DNA from: Helicobacteraceae bacterium
GTDB lineage: Bacteria > Campylobacterota > Campylobacteria > Campylobacterales > SZUA-545
Reading direction: 5' to 3'
DNA length: 33,249 nt
Assembly: GCA_031258155.1 (NCBI GenBank)
Contig: JAIRNH010000011.1
Span: 1 to 33,249 of the forward strand
Shown here: in pieces, positions 8,332 to 16,405 of the stretch
Position numbering within the stretch: the first letter of the stretch is position 1
Layout: each line of letters starts with the position of its first letter
Notes under the pieces: model-generated
Database searches by the model: none
Told to the model about the DNA's origin: nothing
The model's input: only the letters and a program-made list of their open reading frames with translations
Position numbers and translations under genes: made by a program

Positions 8332-9255
8332 ATGATCATTAGAGACATCAGGCAGTTTGCCGAAATTAGATATCAGGCAAGAGCTTATCTAACCTATCTT
8401 TTTACGCGCAACCTGCATAATCGAATGCCGGAACCGTTGCTTGATAGCGTGCTTGTCCAACTCGATAAAATAGCTAACGAAGTAAATAGTTTTGACGCGA
8501 TATACGTGCTTGATCCAAAAGGCGAGCAGGTGATCGATAATATCGCCAACGATCTGAAATTACGCGTAGGCAAAGGAATTGACCGAAGCTCCAAAGCCTA
8601 CTATTACCGCGCCGTAAGAGAAAAACGTTGCGTATTAACCGATCCGTATCCATCCGGCTTAACCAATGATCTATGCGTAACGGCAAGTTTCCCGTTATAC
8701 GACGAAAGCGGCGTTTTAAGGTATATTATATGTATTGACGTTTCTTTAAGCAACATAATAAAAATTTGCCAATCGACAAAACTCGATCTATTTTTTGCCA
8801 GTTTTTCTAAAATAATATATACTCTGTTTTCTTTTGCTCTGTTGATGGTGGCTTGCGTCGTTTTCACACACGGAATAGAAAGTTTTTTTGAGCATGGAAT
8901 TAGTATCTCCAACATAAACACCGAAGATATGTTTAGGGCGACGATCTTGCTGACTTTGGCTCTGGCAATCTTCGATCTGGTAAAAACTATATTTGAAGAA
9001 GAGGTTTTAGGTCATAGCAAAAAGGTCAAAAACGGCAGCGTGCATAAAACTATGGTTAGATTTTTGGGATCGATCGTTATAGCGCTAGCTATCGAGGCTC
9101 TAATGCTTGTGTTTAAGTTTGTGGCGAAAGATCAAGCCGAGCATATCGTATATGCGGTATATCTTATAGGCGCGGTTACTATGCTATTGATTGGACTGTC
9201 GCTTTATATATATCTTACCGGCGGGAAAAAATCAAAAATCTGCCGATCTAATTAG
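8332..9255 (+). CDS. PDC/Cache-type sensor domain membrane protein
   Basis: Residues about 35-145 form a PDC-like sensor fold: DAIYVLDPKGEQV, then RSSKAYYYRAVREKRCVLTDPYPS, then TASFPLYDESGVLRYIICIDVS, the usual ligand-binding layout of bacterial chemoreceptors and histidine kinases. It is unusual in that the sensor is at the N-terminus without a leading membrane helix and is followed by four predicted membrane segments (about 158-178, 203-221, 243-261, 271-295) and no kinase, cyclase or methyl-accepting domain. Similar proteins occur in Campylobacterota, but their function is unclear. A GGGGAAA site precedes the ATG. Confidence 0.7.
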   Translation: MIIRDIRQFAEIRYQARAYLTYLFTRNLHNRMPEPLLDSVLVQLDKIANEVNSFDAIYVLDPKGEQVIDNIANDLKLRVGKGIDRSSKAYYYRAVREKRCVLTDPYPSGLTNDLCVTASFPLYDESGVLRYIICIDVSLSNIIKICQSTKLDLFFASFSKIIYTLFSFALLMVACVVFTHGIESFFEHGISISNINTEDMFRATILLTLALAIFDLVKTIFEEEVLGHSKKVKNGSVHKTMVRFLGSIVIALAIEALMLVFKFVAKDQAEHIVYAVYLIGAVTMLLIGLSLYIYLTGGKKSKICRSN

Positions 9256-9268
9256 CCTCGCGCGGTTA

Positions 9269-9949
9269 ATGAGAACAGAGAAAATCGCGTCGATCTTTAG
9301 ATACGCCGCGCCCGTCGCTTGCGGGTATGTTCCGCTTGGCGCGGCGTTTGGCTTTTTCGCCGTTAAGATGAAACTAGCGTGGTATTTTACCCTGCTAACC
9401 AGCGTGATCGTATATTCGGGTAGCGCGCAATTTTTAGTAGCTTTGCTTATCGCGCAATCTAGCGGGTTATTCAATATATTCTTAGCGATCTTGTTGCTCA
9501 GTTTTCGTCATTTTTTCTATTCGATTGCCATGCTAAACGAATATAAATCTATGCGCGGGATAAAGAAACTATATTCGATCTTCGCGCTTACCGACGAGAC
9601 TTTTGCTCTGCTAAAATCGCTTAGTTTAAGCCAAAACGATAAAACGGATATTTATTTCGGCGTTAGTTTATTAAATCATATATATTGGATCGTCGGGACG
9701 ATTATTGGAATTGCGATCGGTTCAATTGCGACGTTTGAATTAAATGGAATAGAGTTTGTTTTAACCGCGCTTTTTATCGCGCTTGGAGTCGATCTGTTTA
9801 TAAAAACCAAACCGATTAAACCTCTTGTCGTATCTATAGCGATCGCCGCGATAGCGATCGAATTTGCGCCAAGGGATAACGCGGCGCTCTGCGCCCTGTT
9901 TGTTTCGCTTTTTTCGCTGATCGCTTTTCGTAAATGGTATGAACGATGA
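9269..9949 (+). CDS. azlC: AzlC family branched-chain amino acid exporter, large subunit
   Basis: Inner-membrane protein of the AzlC/YgaZ family, which with AzlD exports branched-chain amino acids or analogues. Diagnostic segments are ACGYVPLGAAFGFFAVKMKL, VYSGSAQFLVALLIA and LLLSFRHFFYSIAML, with several hydrophobic helices over 226 residues. A frame open from 9191 would overlap the preceding gene by 65 bp and add unrelated residues, so I take ATG at 9269 although its ribosome binding site is weak. The stop overlaps the azlD start (ATGA). Confidence 0.88.
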   Translation: MRTEKIASIFRYAAPVACGYVPLGAAFGFFAVKMKLAWYFTLLTSVIVYSGSAQFLVALLIAQSSGLFNIFLAILLLSFRHFFYSIAMLNEYKSMRGIKKLYSIFALTDETFALLKSLSLSQNDKTDIYFGVSLLNHIYWIVGTIIGIAIGSIATFELNGIEFVLTALFIALGVDLFIKTKPIKPLVVSIAIAAIAIEFAPRDNAALCALFVSLFSLIAFRKWYER

Positions 9950-10254
9950 GCGATGGTTATATTCTCTTAGCTCTGTTACTATCGTCAATCGCCGTAGTTT
10001 TGACTAGATCGCTTGGATTTATATTTTTTATAAACGTTAAATCTAATAATTGCCTATTAAAAACGCTTGAGCGTAATATGCCTATTATGATTATCGTCGT
10101 TTTGGTTTTTATTACCTTGCGAGACGCCGACTTTGGCGTCGCGCAAGTCGTAGGCGCTTTTTCCGCGCTGGCGGCGCATTTGATCTTTAAAAACGCGCTT
10201 ATTACGATAGCGTTTTCAACGACTATCTGCCTGTTGCTTGTCGCGATTTTTTAA
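9946..10254 (+). CDS. azlD: AzlD family branched-chain amino acid exporter, small subunit
   Basis: The 102-residue hydrophobic protein has about four membrane segments and the family feature of a short conserved stretch after the first helices (LERNMPIMIIVVLVFITLRD). It overlaps azlC by 4 bases (ATGA), the usual coupled arrangement of the two exporter subunits. It ends 16 bp before the convergent nifQ gene. Confidence 0.85.
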   Translation: MSDGYILLALLLSSIAVVLTRSLGFIFFINVKSNNCLLKTLERNMPIMIIVVLVFITLRDADFGVAQVVGAFSALAAHLIFKNALITIAFSTTICLLLVAIF

Positions 10255-10270
10255 GCGGCTATTTCCTTCG

Positions 10271-10825
10271 TTAATCTTCAGGCGCGAAACAGCGCGAGTA
10301 GTCGGAGCATTCGGCGCACGATGGCGACGGGCAGACATATATGCCCGACTTGGCGCAGTAAAACCGATACAAAAATTTTTTCCACCGCATATCGCCCGTA
10401 TTTTGACTAGCAAAAGAGGGAAAGGCGTTGAGAAGTAAACCGCTAAGCTCGGCGCGGCTCGCTAAACCTAGATCGCGCCACAAGTGCCTTTTGCCGGCGC
10501 AAGCCTGCGCTACTATCGACGCGAGCCAAACTTCCGATTCAAATCTACGGGCGCGATGCGACAGCAACAGCTCTATTAAATCTTGGCGCTCTAACAACTC
10601 TTGCGTAACTTGATTGGGAAGCTCCGGTCGTTCTCCGGAAAAATAACTTATCCATAGCGCGTCAAGCTCGTTTTCGCATAACCCTAGCGTCGCGTTTAGC
10701 GCGCCTTCGCCGCGCAAACGTCCGGCGATCAAACTCGCTAAAATCGATCGATTCGGATCGGTTAGCGCGTAGCCGTCGGCGGGTCGAGATAAGAGTTCCG
10801 ACACGATTAAAGCGCGATCTCGCAC
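10271..10825 (-). CDS. nifQ: NifQ, molybdenum donor for nitrogenase cofactor synthesis
   Basis: NifQ carries a molybdenum-iron-sulfur cluster that supplies Mo to NifEN/NifH during FeMo-cofactor assembly. The C-terminus has the family signature: RWKKFLYRFYCAKSGIYVCPSPSC with the cysteine pattern C-x4-C-x2-C-x5-C (CPSPSCAECSDYSRC) just before the end. Length (184) is normal. The start is GTG at 10825 with AAGGAA 5 bases upstream. It lies downstream of, and in the same direction as, the serine acetyltransferase, 180 bp away, so it may be read through from the sulfur operon or use its own promoter; no sigma-54 site was seen. No other nif gene is in the window. Confidence 0.88.
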   Translation of the reverse strand: MRDRALIVSELLSRPADGYALTDPNRSILASLIAGRLRGEGALNATLGLCENELDALWISYFSGERPELPNQVTQELLERQDLIELLLSHRARRFESEVWLASIVAQACAGKRHLWRDLGLASRAELSGLLLNAFPSFASQNTGDMRWKKFLYRFYCAKSGIYVCPSPSCAECSDYSRCFAPED

Positions 10826-11005
10826 CGATCTTCCTTGCGATTTTGATCGCTAAATTACCATATCAAAAATAAATAACGGCGCTTAAAAAATAACCGCGAA
10901 CATAAGTTTGAAATCGTTTCGCTATTGAAATGTTTATCGCCGTTTCAGTCTCGTTTTGTTATTGATTGGCTGGTTTTCTAGCGCGAATTAAACGGCGCGA
11001 CGCAA

Positions 11006-11965
11006 TTATATCGTCCATGTCCAGAACTCGTCTTGCTCCAATTCGCTTTTTGGCGAGAGGTTGTTGTCTTTGTATTGCAGTTCGGGGTTTTTGACGCTGA
11101 CCTTCGTGTATTCAGGCACGCTTGTGGCGATAAAGACGTTCGAGCCTATAACGCACCGTTTGCCGATAATCGTATGTCCGCCGAATATGGACGCGCCGCT
11201 GTAGATTGTTACGTAATCCTCGATAGTCGGGTGCCGTTTCACGCCGCGCAAAGCCTGCCCGCCTCGCGTGGATATGCCGCCCAGCGTTACGCCCTGATAG
11301 ATTTTGACGTGATTTCCGATAATCGTCGTCTCGCCGATCACGATCCCCGTGCCGTGATCGATGAAAAAGTGGTGTCCGATCGTCGCGCCGGGGTGAATGT
11401 CGATTCCCGTCTTGCCGTGCGCGCGCTCCGACCAGATACGGGGGATAAGCGGCACGCCGAGTTTGTGAAGCGCGTTAGCCAAACGATAGGTGGTAACCGC
11501 GTAAAAGCCCGGATAAGAGGAGATAATCTCGTCCAAGCTAAACGCCGCCGGATCGCCGTTGTAGGCGGCTTTGACGTCGGAGGCGAGCAGTTTTCTAATC
11601 TGCGGCAACTGCTCCAAAAAGGCGATCGCGAGCCACTGCGCCTGCGCGGCGATCTCTTTTTGATCCTCCTCGGCGAAGCGATCTAGGTGCGGCAGAGCCT
11701 TTGCCGCCTCGCGGCTTAACGCGCACTGAATCTCTTCTAACGCCACGCCGATATGGCAGCTCGCCGAAGCGGGAATGCTAAACGGCTTGCTAAAATAGCC
11801 CGGAAACAGTAGCGCCTGCAGTTTATCCAACAACTTTACCGAACGCTTAGCGTCGGGTAAAATCGAAGCGGAGCCGAACTTGAATGTAACGCTCAGATCG
11901 TCGTAACTTTGCGCGATCGCGGCGCTAAGAGCCTTTAGTCGGCTTTCTATCATCATTTTGCCCAT
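11006..11965 (-). CDS. Serine O-acetyltransferase, EpsC type
   Basis: Makes O-acetylserine from serine and acetyl-CoA, the acceptor for cysteine synthesis. The N-terminal two thirds are helical ([63 protein letters not shown]), followed by the left-handed hexapeptide-repeat domain with active-site segments [32 protein letters not shown] and the [20 protein letters not shown] turn. The 319-residue form with long N-terminus matches the acetyltransferase often encoded with family 2A encapsulins. ATG at 11965 has only a distant AAAGG; Met4 (11956) overlaps the stop of the small ORF upstream (ATGA) and may be the real start. Confidence 0.9.
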   Translation of the reverse strand: MGKMMIESRLKALSAAIAQSYDDLSVTFKFGSASILPDAKRSVKLLDKLQALLFPGYFSKPFSIPASASCHIGVALEEIQCALSREAAKALPHLDRFAEEDQKEIAAQAQWLAIAFLEQLPQIRKLLASDVKAAYNGDPAAFSLDEIISSYPGFYAVTTYRLANALHKLGVPLIPRIWSERAHGKTGIDIHPGATIGHHFFIDHGTGIVIGETTIIGNHVKIYQGVTLGGISTRGGQALRGVKRHPTIEDYVTIYSGASIFGGHTIIGKRCVIGSNVFIATSVPEYTKVSVKNPELQYKDNNLSPKSELEQDEFWTWTI

Positions 11966-12051
11966 TTGCGCAACGCCTTTCTATCGATCGCGATCGGCTC
12001 TAACCAAGCGCTCTTTAAGCCTCGCGGCGGCGCAAAGCGAACTTGCCTCAT
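11953..12051 (-). CDS. Possible 32-residue protein between the desulfurase and acetyltransferase genes
   Basis: The interval between the two flanking genes holds one open frame, ATG at 12051 to TGA at 11953-11955, encoding a basic 32-residue peptide (begins [16 protein letters not shown], ends [10 protein letters not shown]). Its ATG overlaps the desulfurase stop (ATGA) and its own TGA overlaps Met4 of the acetyltransferase (ATGA), the coupling arrangement used throughout this operon. GACGAGG lies just upstream of the ATG. I recognise no family. It could encode a real micro-protein or serve to carry ribosomes across the gap; chance is possible at this length. Confidence 0.45.
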   Translation of the reverse strand: MRQVRFAPPRGLKSAWLEPIAIDRKALRKWAK

Positions 12052-13538
12052 CGCCTCGTCCATTCAAATAACGCCTTTATTAGCAGATCAACCTCTTCAA
12101 AGGTGTTGTAAAAGGCGATCGAGGGGCGCACCGTCCCTTCCAGCCCAAAGCGGCGCAAAACCGGTTGCGCGCAGTGGTGTCCCGCTCTTACGGAAATCCC
12201 TTTGGCGTCTAAATATCTGCCGATCTCCTCGTTGGACGAGCCGTCGATAACGAACGATAAAACGCTGGTTTTCTCCTTCGCCGTCCCGATCAGGCGCAAA
12301 GAGGGGACGCGATTTAGCTCGCCTATCGCGTATTCCAAAAGCGAATGCTCGTAGGCGAATATGTTCTGCAAACCTATGTCGCTCACATACTCCAGCGCCG
12401 CGCCCAGCCCGACCGCGTCCGCTATACTTCCCGTGCCAGCCTCGAATTTCGCGGGCGCTTTTTGATAGAGCGTGCGCTCGAAGGTTACGTCGGCGATCAT
12501 ATTGCCTCCGCCGTGATAGGGTTTCGCCGCGTCCAACGCCTCTTTTTTCGCGTATAGCGCGCCGATTCCAAAGGGTCCGTATATCTTATGCCCGCTGAAA
12601 ACCAGCAGGTCTGCGTCCAGCGCGGATACGTTCAGCGGTATGTGCGAAACCGACTGCGCCGCGTCGATCAAAACGCGAACGCCGTATTTATGCGCGATCG
12701 CGACTAGCGCCTCTACGGGCGTAATCACGCCAAGCGCGTTTGAGACGTGCGCGACGCTGACGAATTTGGTGTTTCTGTTGAACAGCTTTTCATATTCGGC
12801 AAGGATAATCTGCCCGTCCTCGTCGATCGGCGCGACGCGCAAAATCGAGCCCGTCTCTTGCGCGACGAGTTGCCACGGCACGATATTGGCGTGGTGTTCG
12901 AGCAGCGTTAAGATTATCTCGTCTCCCGCTTTTAGCGTCGGTTTTACGATCGCCTGCGCGACAAGATTGATCCCTTCGGTCGTCCCGCGAACAAAAACGA
13001 TATTATCCTTGCTGGGCGCTCCGATAAACTTGGCGACGATCTCGCGCGACTTTTCGTAAGCGTCGGTCGATCGCGCCGCTAACGCGTGCGCGGCGCGATG
13101 AACGTTGCTGTTCTCGCGCGAGTAATATTGGACGAGCCTATCGATCACGGCTTGCGGTTTTTGGGTGGTGGCGGCGTTGTCGAACCATACGATCTGCTTT
13201 CCGTCTATCGCGTTGTTTAGCACGGGAAAATCGGCTCGAATCGACTCTAGGCTTCTGGCGCCCACCAATCCCGCCGCGCCCTGATAACGCGCCGATTCGC
13301 CGCCGCAACGTCTAACCTCGCCGTCGTAAGCCTCCACGATCGGCGAATAGCCGCCCGTCTTGACAAACGGCGAGGTCGATCGCGCCGCTTTTTCGTCGTA
13401 TATCGAATAGCCGCTAGCGGACGGTATTTGCTCGCCCTCGCCGTATTCGGGAAAAAAGCGCGAAGCCAAAGCGGCTAGCTCTGCTTCGTTTGGCAGACCA
13501 AACGCGCTCGGATCAGACGGGTTGCTGGGTATATTCAT
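12048..13538 (-). CDS. Cysteine desulfurase with encapsulin cargo-type N-terminal extension
   Basis: PLP enzyme of the SufS-like (type II) class that takes sulfur from cysteine, leaving alanine. The catalytic core starts near residue 97 (SLESIRADFPVL) and shows FDNAATTQKP, HHANIVPWQ, the PLP lysine in SGHK (Lys318) and the reactive cysteine in RAGHHC (Cys456). SufS proteins are about 400 residues; this one has 496 because of a roughly 95-residue, low-complexity N-terminal extension containing LAALASRFFP (21-30) and two SxxSIYDEK/GGYSPIVEAYDGE segments. Family 2A encapsulin cargo desulfurases have such disordered extensions with an LARLANEFF-like motif, and the shell gene is immediately upstream, overlapping by 26 bp, so packaging inside the shell is strongly suggested. 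Confidence 0.92.
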   Translation of the reverse strand: MNIPSNPSDPSAFGLPNEAELAALASRFFPEYGEGEQIPSASGYSIYDEKAARSTSPFVKTGGYSPIVEAYDGEVRRCGGESARYQGAAGLVGARSLESIRADFPVLNNAIDGKQIVWFDNAATTQKPQAVIDRLVQYYSRENSNVHRAAHALAARSTDAYEKSREIVAKFIGAPSKDNIVFVRGTTEGINLVAQAIVKPTLKAGDEIILTLLEHHANIVPWQLVAQETGSILRVAPIDEDGQIILAEYEKLFNRNTKFVSVAHVSNALGVITPVEALVAIAHKYGVRVLIDAAQSVSHIPLNVSALDADLLVFSGHKIYGPFGIGALYAKKEALDAAKPYHGGGNMIADVTFERTLYQKAPAKFEAGTGSIADAVGLGAALEYVSDIGLQNIFAYEHSLLEYAIGELNRVPSLRLIGTAKEKTSVLSFVIDGSSNEEIGRYLDAKGISVRAGHHCAQPVLRRFGLEGTVRPSIAFYNTFEEVDLLIKALFEWTRR

Positions 13539-14460
13539 AATAATCGCCTACTTCTACTTCCTCAAGCGCGGCAATCGCGTCGGGCGCTAAGATAGCCGCG
13601 GAGCAATACAGCGACAACAGATAGCTCGCCACGCCGTGATCGTCGATGCCCCTAAAGCGGACGCTTAGCCCTCTTGAACTCTCGTTTGGCAGACCCGCTT
13701 GGAAAAGCCCGATCACGCCGCGATTGGTTTCGCCCGTGCGCACGAGAAGGATATTCGTCTTGCCCGCTTTGGACTTTGGACTCTTTAGCCCGTCCACAAA
13801 CAGCTTGTCGCTGGGAATAATCGGAATCCCGCGCCACGAGATAAAAACGCCTCCCGCGACATTGACGCTCGCGGGCGGCACGCCTCGTCTTGTGCACTCT
13901 CTAGCAAACGCCGCGATCGCGCGCGGGTGCGCCAAAAAGAAACTCGGATCTTTCCATACTTTAGTTAAAAGCTCGTCGAGATCGTCGGGCATAGGGCGAC
14001 CGTAACGCGCGCGAACGCGCTGGCTGTCCGCCACGTTTTTTAGCAAGCCGTAATCGTCGTTATTGATAAGCTGGCTCTCTTGGCGCTCTTTTAAGCTCTC
14101 GATCGCGAGCGTCAGCTGCTCTTGCGTCTGATCGTAGGGTTTGCCGTAGAGATCGCTAATTCGCGTATCGACGTTTAGGATCACGTTAATCGAATTTAGC
14201 TTGTATTCTCTGGGCTTAGCCTCATACTCGATATATCCGTTTGGAATGGTCGTTTTCTTTAGGTCTTGCGAGCAAAGCACGTCGAGAGGCGTTTCCCCCT
14301 CGACCACCCTATTAACGCGGTAGATACCCGTTTCAAGACCCTTAAACTGTAAAACGCGCGTCAAATAGCGCGGAGTCAGCGCGCCGTATTGCGGCGTCGT
14401 TTTGACGACGTTGGATAGTTGCAGAGCCGCGTCGCGACCCAAAGCGTGCGTAGTAGCCAT
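13513..14460 (-). CDS. Family 2A (SrpI-type) encapsulin shell protein
   Basis: HK97-fold protein that self-assembles into a nanocompartment. The 315 residues follow the SrpI pattern along their full length: TPRYL, GLETGIYRVNRV, YIEYEAKPREYKL, DTRISDLYGKPYDQ, LKERQESQLINNDDYGLL, MPDDLDELLTKVWKDPSFFLAHP, RGVPPASV, GIPIIPSDK, LVRTGETNRGVIGLFQAGL and GLSVRFRGIDDHGVASYL. There is no cyclic-nucleotide-binding insertion, which separates family 2A from 2B. Known family 2A shells hold a cysteine desulfurase and, in studied cases, elemental sulfur; the desulfurase gene follows directly. AAAAGGAG is 9 bases before the ATG. It is 58 bp downstream of the MoeB-rhodanese gene, inside the sulfur operon. Confidence 0.93.
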   Translation of the reverse strand: MATTHALGRDAALQLSNVVKTTPQYGALTPRYLTRVLQFKGLETGIYRVNRVVEGETPLDVLCSQDLKKTTIPNGYIEYEAKPREYKLNSINVILNVDTRISDLYGKPYDQTQEQLTLAIESLKERQESQLINNDDYGLLKNVADSQRVRARYGRPMPDDLDELLTKVWKDPSFFLAHPRAIAAFARECTRRGVPPASVNVAGGVFISWRGIPIIPSDKLFVDGLKSPKSKAGKTNILLVRTGETNRGVIGLFQAGLPNESSRGLSVRFRGIDDHGVASYLLSLYCSAAILAPDAIAALEEVEVGDYYEYTQQPV

Positions 14461-14518
14461 CTGAAGATGCTCCTTTTGGTATGAAATCCGCCCTTCGCCT
14501 TAAAGGGACGCGGCGTTT

Positions 14519-15691
14519 TTAATAGGTCGGCAGCGAGGGATCAACCTGTTCAGACCACGCGTTTATCCCGCCCTCTAGGTTAAGCAGCGATCCGGCGTAA
14601 CCCGCCTCTTTGAGCGCGCGAATGGCAAACGCGCTTCTTGTTCCCATCTTGCAGATAACGACGACCTCGACGTTTGGATTTAGCTCGTCTCGCCGCCTCG
14701 CGATCTGACCGATCGGAATGGCTTTGGCGTTTGGAAATCTGGCGATCGCGAGCTCGTGCGGTTCGCGCACGTCGATTAACTGCGGTTTTTCGCCGCGATC
14801 CAAGCGACGTTTAAGCTCTTTGGGCGTTATGGCGGCGACAGGCTCCTCTTGCTCGTCAAACTTCAGCCCGCAAAACTGCTCGTAGTCGATCAGCGCCGTA
14901 ATTGTCGGATTCTCTCCGCAGACGGGGCAACTTGGGTCTTTGTCTATCGAGAAGGTATTAAACCTCATTTTCCAAGCGTCAAACAGGAGTAGCCGCCCGA
15001 TCATTGTTTTAGGCGCGTTGGCGGCGCTGAAATTGGGCGCGACGATCAACTTGATAACTTCGGAAGCCTGCATAGAGCCGACGATACCCGGCAGAGCGCC
15101 GACCACGCCGCCCTCCGCGCACGAGGGAACCAAGCCCGCGGGCGGCGGCGTAGGATAGAGGCAGCGATAGCACGGTCCGCGCTTCGCGTCGAAAACGGAG
15201 AGCTGCCCCTCGAACTGATAGATCGAGCCATAGACAATCGGCTTGCCCAAAAAGACGCACGCGTCGTTTAGCAGATAGCGCGTCGGATAGTTGTCCGTCC
15301 CGTCGGCGACAATATCGTAATCCTTAATAATATCGAGCGCGTTGGCGGCGCTAAGTTTCGTATTGTGAATCTCTACGTTGATAAAGGGATTTACGCCCTT
15401 GATCCGATCGCGCGCGGAGGCGACTTTCGGGCGACCTATATCGCGCGTGGAGTGGATCACCTGCCGCTGTAGATTAGAGGACTCCACCTCGTCAAAGTCC
15501 GTAAGCCCGATCGTTCCAACGCCCGCCGCCGCCAAATACAGGGCGATCGGCGCGCCCAAACCGCCCGCGCCGACGATCAACACCTTGGCGGCTTTCAGCC
15601 TCTTTTGCCCTTCCAGCCCGACCTCGCCAAGCAGTAGATGCCTGCTGTAGCGCTCGATCTCCTCTCGCGTCAGTTCCGTTTGAGCGCGCAT
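14519..15691 (-). CDS. MoeB/ThiF-type E1 enzyme fused to a rhodanese domain
   Basis: Adenylates the C-terminal Gly of a ubiquitin-like sulfur carrier and delivers sulfur to it as a thiocarboxylate. Residues 1-270 are the E1 domain with the nucleotide motif VGAGGLGAP (40-48), SSNLQRQVIH, DGTDN, zinc cysteines C174-x2-C177 and C255-x2-C258 and the Cys191 of PSCAEGGVVGALPG. Residues 285-390 are a rhodanese domain with LIDVREPHE and the persulfide loop CKMGTRS (Cys347). This E1-rhodanese fusion resembles MoeZ/MOCS3. It starts 5 bp after the carrier gene, its likely substrate, and precedes the encapsulin gene. The rhodanese could accept persulfide from the cargo desulfurase; that link is inference. 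Confidence 0.92.
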   Translation of the reverse strand: MRAQTELTREEIERYSRHLLLGEVGLEGQKRLKAAKVLIVGAGGLGAPIALYLAAAGVGTIGLTDFDEVESSNLQRQVIHSTRDIGRPKVASARDRIKGVNPFINVEIHNTKLSAANALDIIKDYDIVADGTDNYPTRYLLNDACVFLGKPIVYGSIYQFEGQLSVFDAKRGPCYRCLYPTPPPAGLVPSCAEGGVVGALPGIVGSMQASEVIKLIVAPNFSAANAPKTMIGRLLLFDAWKMRFNTFSIDKDPSCPVCGENPTITALIDYEQFCGLKFDEQEEPVAAITPKELKRRLDRGEKPQLIDVREPHELAIARFPNAKAIPIGQIARRRDELNPNVEVVVICKMGTRSAFAIRALKEAGYAGSLLNLEGGINAWSEQVDPSLPTY

Positions 15692-15695
15692 AGCT

Positions 15696-15983
15696 CTAGC
15701 CTATTTGCGGCGCGCCGCCGGCGATCGCGGGAATTAGCGTCAGGACGGTTTTATCGTCAATCTTGGTATCAAAGCCCTCTAGCGACCTGATATTTACGTC
15801 GCCGATAAAAATGTTGATAAACGATCGCGGTTTGTCGTCCGCGTCAAATATATGCTGCCTTATCGACGGGTATGTTTTAGCCAGCGCCTCTAGCGCCTCT
15901 AACGCGTTGGCGCCGCTTACCTCTATCTCGCTCTGGTGATCGACATAGGCTTTAAGCGCCGCGGGTAGTTGAATTATCGCCAT
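15696..15983 (-). CDS. CysO-type ubiquitin-like sulfur carrier with C-terminal extension
   Basis: Beta-grasp sulfur carrier of the CysO/MoaD/ThiS group, 95 residues. The second half (RSFINIFIGDVNIRSLEG, DDKTVLTLIPAIAGG) closely follows Mycobacterium CysO, which ends at AGG. Here five more residues, APQIG, follow the GG, so the diglycine is not free in the primary product and must be exposed by proteolysis before it can be adenylated. The neighbouring JAMM protease gene overlaps its start by 10 bp and is the obvious candidate. A comparable maturation (removal of a C-terminal Ala) is known for the Wolinella homocysteine-forming carrier HcyS. Confidence 0.88.
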   Translation of the reverse strand: MAIIQLPAALKAYVDHQSEIEVSGANALEALEALAKTYPSIRQHIFDADDKPRSFINIFIGDVNIRSLEGFDTKIDDKTVLTLIPAIAGGAPQIG

Positions 15984-16405
15984 ATTTTTACTCCTTGAAA
16001 CTCAAATCGAAGCCTGTCCTCGCTCAACTCAAATATATTGATCGTATCGGCTTTAGCCTTTAGCACGCTTACGATCGCGTAAGAGTAGAACGGCAAAGCC
16101 TGCTCCAAATCAAACTGCGAAGGATACGCGGGGTGATCGGGGTGAGAGTGATATATGCCAAGCAGATCGAGCTTTTTGGCGAGCGCCTCTCTTTCGGCGC
16201 GCAAAAAATCGATCGGCGCGATCTCGAAGCGGTTGCGCTGCGCTTCGTTTTCGCGAGCGTTCGCGATCGGCAAAATCTCGGTTATATACCGATCGCCGCC
16301 GCCCTCTAATTCGCCGAGCATAAAACCGCATATTTCGTAGGGGTATCCCCTCTCGCCCTCGCCTCTCATCGCGCGATCGGCTTCGGCGTTAAGATAGACG
16401 CTCAT
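15974..16405 (-). CDS. JAMM/MPN+ zinc metalloprotease, Mec/HcyD type
   Basis: Cleaves isopeptide-like or peptide bonds after the Gly-Gly of a sulfur carrier; in Mycobacterium, Mec releases cysteine from CysO-Cys. The complete JAMM motif is present: Glu24 (YEICGFMLG), His86-x-His88 (YHSHPD), Ser96 and Asp99 (PSQFD), so the enzyme should be active. Length 143 is normal for bacterial stand-alone JAMM proteins. It overlaps the cysM-like gene by 4 bp (ATGA) and the carrier gene by 10 bp. Two substrates are likely: the carrier's C-terminal extension and the carrier-cysteine adduct. Confidence 0.92.
   Translation of the reverse strand: MSVYLNAEADRAMRGEGERGYPYEICGFMLGELEGGGDRYITEILPIANARENEAQRNRFEIAPIDFLRAEREALAKKLDLLGIYHSHPDHPAYPSQFDLEQALPFYSYAIVSVLKAKADTINIFELSEDRLRFEFQGVKIWR

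Noticed and set aside
9191-9268. Upstream extension of azlC
   Set aside because: Would overlap the sensor gene by 65 bp and precedes the conserved N-terminus; ATG at 9269 is preferred.
11033-11686. 217-codon plus-strand frame opposite the serine acetyltransferase
   Set aside because: Arginine- and alanine-rich with no motif; the opposite strand carries a clear hexapeptide-repeat enzyme.
12640-13059. 139-codon plus-strand frame opposite the cysteine desulfurase
   Set aside because: Antisense to the conserved catalytic core, with Thr/Ser/Ile composition typical of shadow frames here.
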